From Exophiala sp. HKRS030 (Eukaryota > Ascomycota > Eurotiomycetes > Chaetothyriales > Herpotrichiellaceae): DNA of 64,000 nucleotides. Made by a program: the position numbers and the translations under genes. The notes below the pieces were generated by a model. That model was not told where the DNA came from, ran no database searches, and was given only the letters and a program-made list of their open reading frames with translations. Below, piece by piece: positions 58,170 to 64,000 of this stretch. Within the stretch, counting starts at the first letter, position 1. Every line of letters starts with the position of its first letter. The DNA lies in contig JAHWDD010000016.1 of the NCBI GenBank assembly GCA_023897205.1, positions 558,001 through 622,000 on the forward strand. The letters run 5' to 3'.

Positions 58170-59525
58170 CGGGCAGTCTTGTGACTAGCCCTTCCTCCGA
58201 GTGATGGTGAGAGATGGAGACGGAGATGGAGTGGTCTAATCTGAGGTTGAAGCGTGCGTCTTATGAGTGGGTGCTGTGCATGTACATGTATGCTGGAGAT
58301 TCCAAGCCAAAGGGTGGGTCAGCTGCACGATGAGCGAAGACAGGCGTGGGCAACAGGCAAGGCGCAGGTGGTGGATGATGTCGGCAGAAAGATCACAAGG
58401 CGAGCGGAGGCAATCGACGGGGCAGTGGTGGTAGTGGTGGTGATGGCATTTGGAGCAGATGGGTCGAGTTCGGTTGAAATCAGGGTACCTGACTGAGATA
58501 ATCAAGGTACGGAGTGCGAGGAAGGGTGAAGGGTGAAGGGTGAATCGGTGGATTTGGTGTTGGTACGTCGGCGCAGGGCAGGGGTTGGGAAGACAAGCGA
58601 GAAAGTCAAGCGGAGTACATGTGTTGGTAGATGCAAGATAGCAGACGAAGTCGAACTCGAAATCTGGTGGCACCTGTGGTAGTCTGAAAGGTTGGTATTT
58701 GATGATAGAGTTTGGGCAGATACCAGGTAGGTAGATCAGTAGATAGATAGTGACGGACGAGTTCCCAGATTATGTGGAAAAGTTTCCCGTGGTTGAGACA
58801 ACCTGGAACTCCTTCCCTAGGTGCCTAGAACCTACGACATACCCTGCTACTAACTACCTTCACTATGGAGTACTTTGTAAACAAATCTGGGGAGGACTGC
58901 TTGGGCAGCTTATGGGGCTATAGGCGGTGTTTTAGAGGTGGAATACTAGCCAGAGGTTTTCGCTAGGTGTTCGCTAGGCTAGGTTGTTACCTAGGTAGGT
59001 ATCATGACTACTCCGTATGACGGGGATTGGGATTTTGTCAGATGAACACCTGGCTTAAAAGTCATTAACGTCTACTCCGTACTAGGTACTCTACTCCGTA
59101 CTAGGTACTCTACTCCGTACTAGGTACTCTACTCTGTACTAGGTACTCTACTCCGTACTAGGTACTCTACTTAATACTTGTGTACAGTCGCTAGCAGCCT
59201 TAGCCTCGCAGCTAGCGTCATCTAAGCAGCTAACTACCCGTCAGTACTTAAGCGGCGAGGTGGCGGACGCCCCTCCATCGCCAAGCTTCGAATGGTTAAG
59301 CTTTTTCTGCAGTACAGGGATCTCAGTGACCACGCTTTTTCAGTACACGATTCTATCCGGTCAAAGGTTTGACTCACAATGTTAACAGATGCAGCCAGTT
59401 TGACTGCAAAGGCTGCACTTTACAGGCTTGACCATCGTTGATCATACATGAAACGCCGAGCCTGACAATTTGGTCCCCGGGCAGAAAGTCACTCGAGACT
59501 CAACTTGAGAGACAATTTTATTAAC
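58170..59525. promoter_or_regulatory. Divergent promoter region, transporter and ADE6, with tandem repeats
   Basis: No gene seen. The gap separates the leftward transporter from the rightward ADE6. It has GAAGGGTGAAGGGTGAAGG (about 58524-58545), a purine-rich flank next to the transporter, TACTCCGTA at 59009 and a 19-bp tandem array at 59071-59172. Confidence 0.5.
59071..59172. repeat. 19-bp tandem repeat array, about five copies
   Basis: The unit is ACTAGGTACTCTACTCCGT, repeated head to tail with one T-for-C variant. Each unit carries the TACTCCGTA nonamer across the junction. It lies about 350 bases upstream of the ADE6 start. Confidence 0.9.
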
Positions 59526-62500
59526 ATGGCCACCGCTGTTCCCCAGGTCACAGTCATACCTGGAACCTCGGCCTTTTCTACTTTTCGTCGACAGGGCCTT
59601 GCTTCTTCTATCGGTGCAAAGGATGTCCAAGGCCAATACATTCATTACATCGAGCTCACCGGTCCATTCGACACGGAGAGCAAGAACCTTCTTGCATCGT
59701 TACTGACCGACGGCCACCATGCGAACGAAACTCACCCAGCCGGAGTGCTGAAAGTCTTCTATGTCCTCCCCAGGCCTGGAACGATTTCGCCATGGAGTTC
59801 AAAGGCTACCAACATCGCCCATGTGACCGGCTTCCGGAAAGTGGTTGGTAGGATAGAACGTGGTATCAAAATCACCATCAGCCTTGATCAGGACAAAGCC
59901 CTTGACGCTGCAGCCTTGGATTTTCTCTACGATCGAATGACAGAGACCATTTCTGAAACAGAGCCACAGGCAGAACAGCTGTTTGCATCGCAACAGCCTG
60001 GACCCCTAGGCACTTACGACTTATACAGTGACGGTAAGACCCCAGCGGAAATTCTGCAAGACCTAAATCTGCAACTTGGACTGGCTCTCGATGCCAGTGA
60101 AATCAAGTATCTGGCAGAAGCTTATGCCAAAGATGGACCTGTCCCTCGAAACCCAACAGATGTTGAGTTGTTCATGTTTGCTCAGGTTAATTCCGAGCAT
60201 TGTCGCCACAAGATCTTCAATGCAACATGGGTCATTGATGGCCAGACCAAACCCAATACCTTGTTTGGAATGATCAGAAATACGCACAAGCAAACACCCG
60301 CGGGCACCATCAGCGCGTATAGCGACAATGCTGCCGTTTTACAAGGAAGTAAGGGTAGCCAGTGGGCACCGGACGATTTCACAGGAGTGTGGAAAACCAC
60401 CAAAGAAGAAGTCCAATTCTTGATCAAGGTGGAAACTCACAATCACCCAACTGCAGTATCTCCGTTCCCTGGCGCCGCTACTGGGTCTGGAGGAGAAATC
60501 AGAGATGAAGGTGCCACTGGCCGAGGCTCAAAACCAAAAGCCGGGCTCTCAGGTTTTTGTGTATCGGATTTACTCATTCCTCAACATGGTCAACCCTGGG
60601 AACTCGACTATGGAAAACCAAATCACATCGCCAGCAGTCTTGACATCATGCTAGAGGCACCTATAGGAAGCGCCGCCTTCAACAACGAATTCGGTCGCCC
60701 CTGTTTAACAGGTTACTTCAGAACCTTACTCGTCCACATGACTACCGCCAAAGACCAGGTCGAGGTCAGAGGCTACCATAAACCAATCATGATTGCTGGT
60801 GGAGTTGGCACTGTTCGACCGCAATTTGCTCTCAAAGACCCAGACCTTGTTAAAGATGGTGATTTCTTGATCGTCATGGGTGGGCCGGCTATGCTTATTG
60901 GACTAGGAGGCGGTGCGGCGTCAAGTATCACATCGGGAGAAGGGTCCGCAGATTTGGATTTTGCAAGCGTACAAAGAGGGAACCCGGAGATGCAAAGACG
61001 TGCTCAAGAGGTTATTAACGCTTGTGCGGCTCTAGGTGGGCAGAATCCTATTCTCTTCATTCATGACGTTGGTGCTGGTGGTTTATCCAACGCTCTGCCA
61101 GAACTTGCCAAAGATTCTGGACTCGGTGCCGAATTTGAACTTCGTGATGTGGACTGTGCGGATAAAAGCATGAGCCCCTCCAAATCTGGTGCTGCGAAGC
61201 CCAGGAGCGATATGTCCTCGCGGTGGCACAAGAAGGAATGAACAAATTCAGGTCCATTGCAAAGCGTGAACGATGTGAAATCTCGGTTGTGGGACGAGCC
61301 ACGAATAAACAAGAATTGAAGCTTACAGACCGCGATCACCCTCGATCCCAGGAAACCCAAGATCCGATCGACCTTCCCATGGATGTGCTCTTTGGCAAGC
61401 CACCCAAAATGACTCGAGATGTGGTATCACGCAAAGTTGATTTGCCAGGTTTCGATAGTAGCTTGAGCTTGTATGTACCTCAAGCGTCAACCGATGGGCT
61501 CCTCGACGAAGCTATAAGCCGAGTTTTACAAATGCCTGCAGTTGGGTCAAAATCGTTCCTCATCACCATTGGTGACAGGACTGTCAATGGACTCAGTGCC
61601 CGCGATCAGATGGTGGGACCATGGCAAGTGCCAGTTGCAGATGTCGCAGTCACAGCGACCTCATTAACAACTGGTATCAAGACAGGCGAAGCCATGGCCA
61701 TGGGAGAGAAGCCTACTCTCGCACTAATCTCACCGGCTGCATCTGCAAGAATGGCAGTCGCTGAGTCATTGTTGAACTTGACCGCTGCAGACCTCCCGGA
61801 TCGTTTGAGTCAAGTCAAGCTTTCAGCCAACTGGATGTGCGCAGCGAGCCACCCAGGTGAAGGTGCAGGAATCTATGAAGCAGTCGAGACGCTAGGCATG
61901 GACCTCTGTCCAAAACTGGGGATTGCAATTCCCGTCGGAAAGGATTCCATGTCGATGAAGATGAGATGGAAAGATGGACAAGAGGCCAAAGAAGTCACTG
62001 CTCCTCTGTCAGTCAATATCACCGCTTTTGCTCCGGTCTTGGACATCAAGAAGACATGGACGCCGCAGCTGAAACGATATACTGAAGTTGGTGAGTCGAC
62101 ACTTTTTTTCGTCGACCTAGGCCTTGCACATCGCGCCCTTGGAGGTTCTATTTTGGCCCAAGCTTTCCAACAGATCGGTGATCAATCACCCGATATTAGG
62201 TCTGTCAGTCTACTCAAGGATTTCTTCGACGCTACTCAACAGCTCCACGAGCAAAACCTTGTGCTAGCATATCACGACCGATCAGACGGTGGACTTTTTA
62301 CCACTTTGGCCGAAATGTCGTTCGCCGGACGCTGCGGTATTGAGATCATGATCAATGAAATTTGTCCTACTCCACACATGCCAGACGTGATCGAGTGCCT
62401 GTTCAATGAAGAACTTGGTGCAGTATTCCAAGTCCGAAAAGAGGACGAAAATCGCTTCAAAGCATGCTTCGCCACCTGCGGTCCACCGCCAGGCTTGATC

Positions 62501-63685
62501 CATAAAATCGGTCGTGTATCAACCAAATCCACACAACAGAACATGGCTATCTACCACGGTGGAAAGCTCATCCACCGGGCTCGACGGGCTGATCTTCAAC
62601 AGAAATGGGCCAATACATCCTATTGGATGCAACGACTTCGTGATAACCCGGCGTGTGCAGATGAAGAGTACGCCAATATAAGCGAGGACACCGACCCTGG
62701 CCTCTCGTACCGACTGACCTTCTCACCAAAGGAGAACATCAACACATACAAAGCAAGTCTTCTGTCCTATGTATCTCCCACCACTCGGCCCCGCGTTGCC
62801 ATTCTACGCGACCAGGGAACCAACGGCCAGTGCGAAATGGCATTTGCTTTCGAAGCCGCTGGATTCACGGCCGTGGACGTCCACATGTCCGACTTTCTAG
62901 ATCCCAGCAGCACACGCAGCAATCTCGGCGGGAACCACGACCTGTCGTCATTCACAGGACTGGCTCTGGCGGGCGGTTTCAGCTTTGGAGACTGTCTCGG
63001 TGCAGGACAAGGATGGGCCAAATCGATCCTGTTCCACGGCGCGACACGTGCGAAATTCCAGTCCTTCTTCGCCCGCAAGGACACCTTTACACTGGGAGTG
63101 TGTAATGGCTGCCAAGTGCTCAGCAAGCTCAAAGAGCTGATCCCCGGCGCTGAGAAGTGGCCGAGCTTCGAACGCAACGAGAGCGAACAGTACGAGGCAC
63201 GCGTAGCTCTGATTAAGATCTCTGACCCGCCGGCCTCCGAATCCAACGGCAACATGCCGCAGAGCGTCTTCTTCCACGGCATGCATGGCTCCGTCATTCC
63301 GATCGCTGTCGCGCACGGCGAGGGCCGCGCCTCTTTCCTCTCTGCCGCATCATCGTCGTCCTCATCAGCCGACGGCTCCGACAAATCATACGACGCTGGC
63401 CTAGCGCGCGATTTCGTCAACATGTCGAACCTGGCGCCACTGCGGTATGTCGACAACAAGACTCTCTCGCCGACGACAAAGTACCCGGCGAACCCCAACG
63501 GCAGTCCAGAGGGCATCGCTGGCGTGCGAAGCACAGATGGCCGGGTGTTGGCATTGATGCCGCATCCTGAGCGGACGATCCTGAGCGGTGTGGGCAGCTA
63601 CATTCCCGATGGCAATAGTGAGGAATGGGGAGAGTATGGCCCTTGGATTAGATTGTTCCAGAGTGCCAGGAGATGGGTTGGCTGA
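59526..63685 (+). CDS. ADE6: Phosphoribosylformylglycinamidine synthase (FGAM synthase); one-base break
   Basis: Starts [20 protein letters not shown] at 59526. The N-terminal PurS-like and linker domains precede [20 protein letters not shown] and [20 protein letters not shown] of the first AIRS-like (PurM) half; the second half has [16 protein letters not shown] [16 protein letters not shown]. The C-terminal glutamine amidotransferase shows DRGTNGQ-like RDQGTNGQ, the Cys in [10 protein letters not shown] (about residue 1192) and His in PHPERTI (about 1346). The frame breaks at the C4 run 61175-61178; one added C ([14 protein letters not shown]) gives an open 1386 aa, the normal length of the fungal enzyme. 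It catalyses the ATP- and glutamine-dependent fourth step of purine synthesis in the cytosol. Loss would mean purine auxotrophy, so a sequencing error is likely. Confidence 0.96.
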
Positions 63686-64000
63686 TGCGCGGGTGGGAAT
63701 AGGTCTGCCGAAAAAAAATCACGGCAGACGAGCCCTGTACCGAGCTATGAGGAGTTAGCTATGGTGGTGATGGCTCTGACTCGATTGCACAAGTTTCGTG
63801 GTCCTGATTCGCTAATGCTTTCGCACTGACTTGACGCCGAGCGGTGATTACGAGGTCGAAAGGTGTGGGAGACTATGATGTTTTGATTCCTGCCATTTGC
63901 CAATAAATACCTATATTATAGACTTGTCAGTTTACCGTCCATTGCTTGTGACGCTGAAGCAAGCCTGCAATCTGCAGGTTCAAAAACATCGTTGTGCCAG
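63686..64000. terminator. ADE6 3' flank
   Basis: No gene seen. An A8 run (63711-63718) and an AATAAA-type word near 63903 lie downstream of the ADE6 stop; the latter could serve polyadenylation. Confidence 0.35.

Noticed and set aside
1..64000. CRISPR arrays, operons or prokaryotic mobile elements
   Set aside because: The window is plainly fungal nuclear DNA with spliceosomal introns; no regularly spaced repeats with unique spacers were seen.
1..64000. tRNA or rRNA genes
   Set aside because: I found no convincing B-box plus cloverleaf or rRNA-like segment by eye; a tRNAscan run would be decisive.
1..64000. A secondary-metabolite or degradative gene cluster
   Set aside because: The VOC dioxygenase, the SDR and the transporter are far apart, separated by housekeeping genes, with no backbone enzyme or pathway regulator.

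Overview
This 64 kb window is nuclear DNA of a filamentous ascomycete (Pezizomycotina). The genes are dense and lie on both strands. Introns are short (about 50-85 nt) with GTAWGT-type donors. The content is fungal: SPT16, SEC10, JAC1, COX17, an Opi1/CCG-8 regulator, ADE6, a CrpA-like copper ATPase, an MFS sugar transporter and a fungal NLR. I cannot fix the class; Eurotiomycetes or Dothideomycetes would both fit.

Layout: 1-2.6 kb holds the 5' part of a probable SIN3 co-repressor gene and a Gly/Arg-rich DUF7721-type protein. 3.4-5.3 kb is a decayed gene with in-frame stops. 5.5-8.9 kb is a three-part NLR (PNP_UDP, NB-ARC, TPR). 9.6-11.8 kb holds JAC1 and a gene derived from a Copia-type Pol beta-barrel. 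13-16.5 kb is a P1B copper ATPase with a metal-binding N-terminus. 17.4-21.6 kb is a cluster of three small unrecognised genes, each behind a TATA box. 22.1-25.5 kb holds COX17 (three exons) and SEC10. 26-31 kb is an accessory stretch with two small secreted Cys-containing proteins and a 549-bp inverted-repeat transposon with a 9-bp target duplication. 31.4-34.4 kb holds an AIM6-like phosphodiesterase and a VOC dioxygenase. 36-37 kb is microsatellite-rich. 37.6-39.1 kb is Opi1/CCG-8. 42-47.2 kb holds SPT16 and an SLC25 carrier. 50-54 kb holds an SDR-like protein and a large nuclear-looking protein. 55.8-58.2 kb is the sugar transporter, and 59.5-63.7 kb is ADE6.

The most important cross-cutting observation concerns sequence quality. 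At least six genes are interrupted by exactly one missing base inside a homopolymer: SPT16 twice, ADE6, the NLR, the Copia-like gene, the 53.7 kb gene and probably SIN3. Restoring one base makes exon phases and total lengths consistent every time. Because SPT16 and ADE6 are core genes, the simplest reading is systematic homopolymer under-calling in the assembly rather than real pseudogenes. The short genes split by these breaks should therefore be read as single genes.

The most biologically novel items are the small-gene cluster with a repeated G[RK]Y...IGxAR motif, the NLR with near-identical TPR units, and the MULE-type MITE next to secreted-protein genes.
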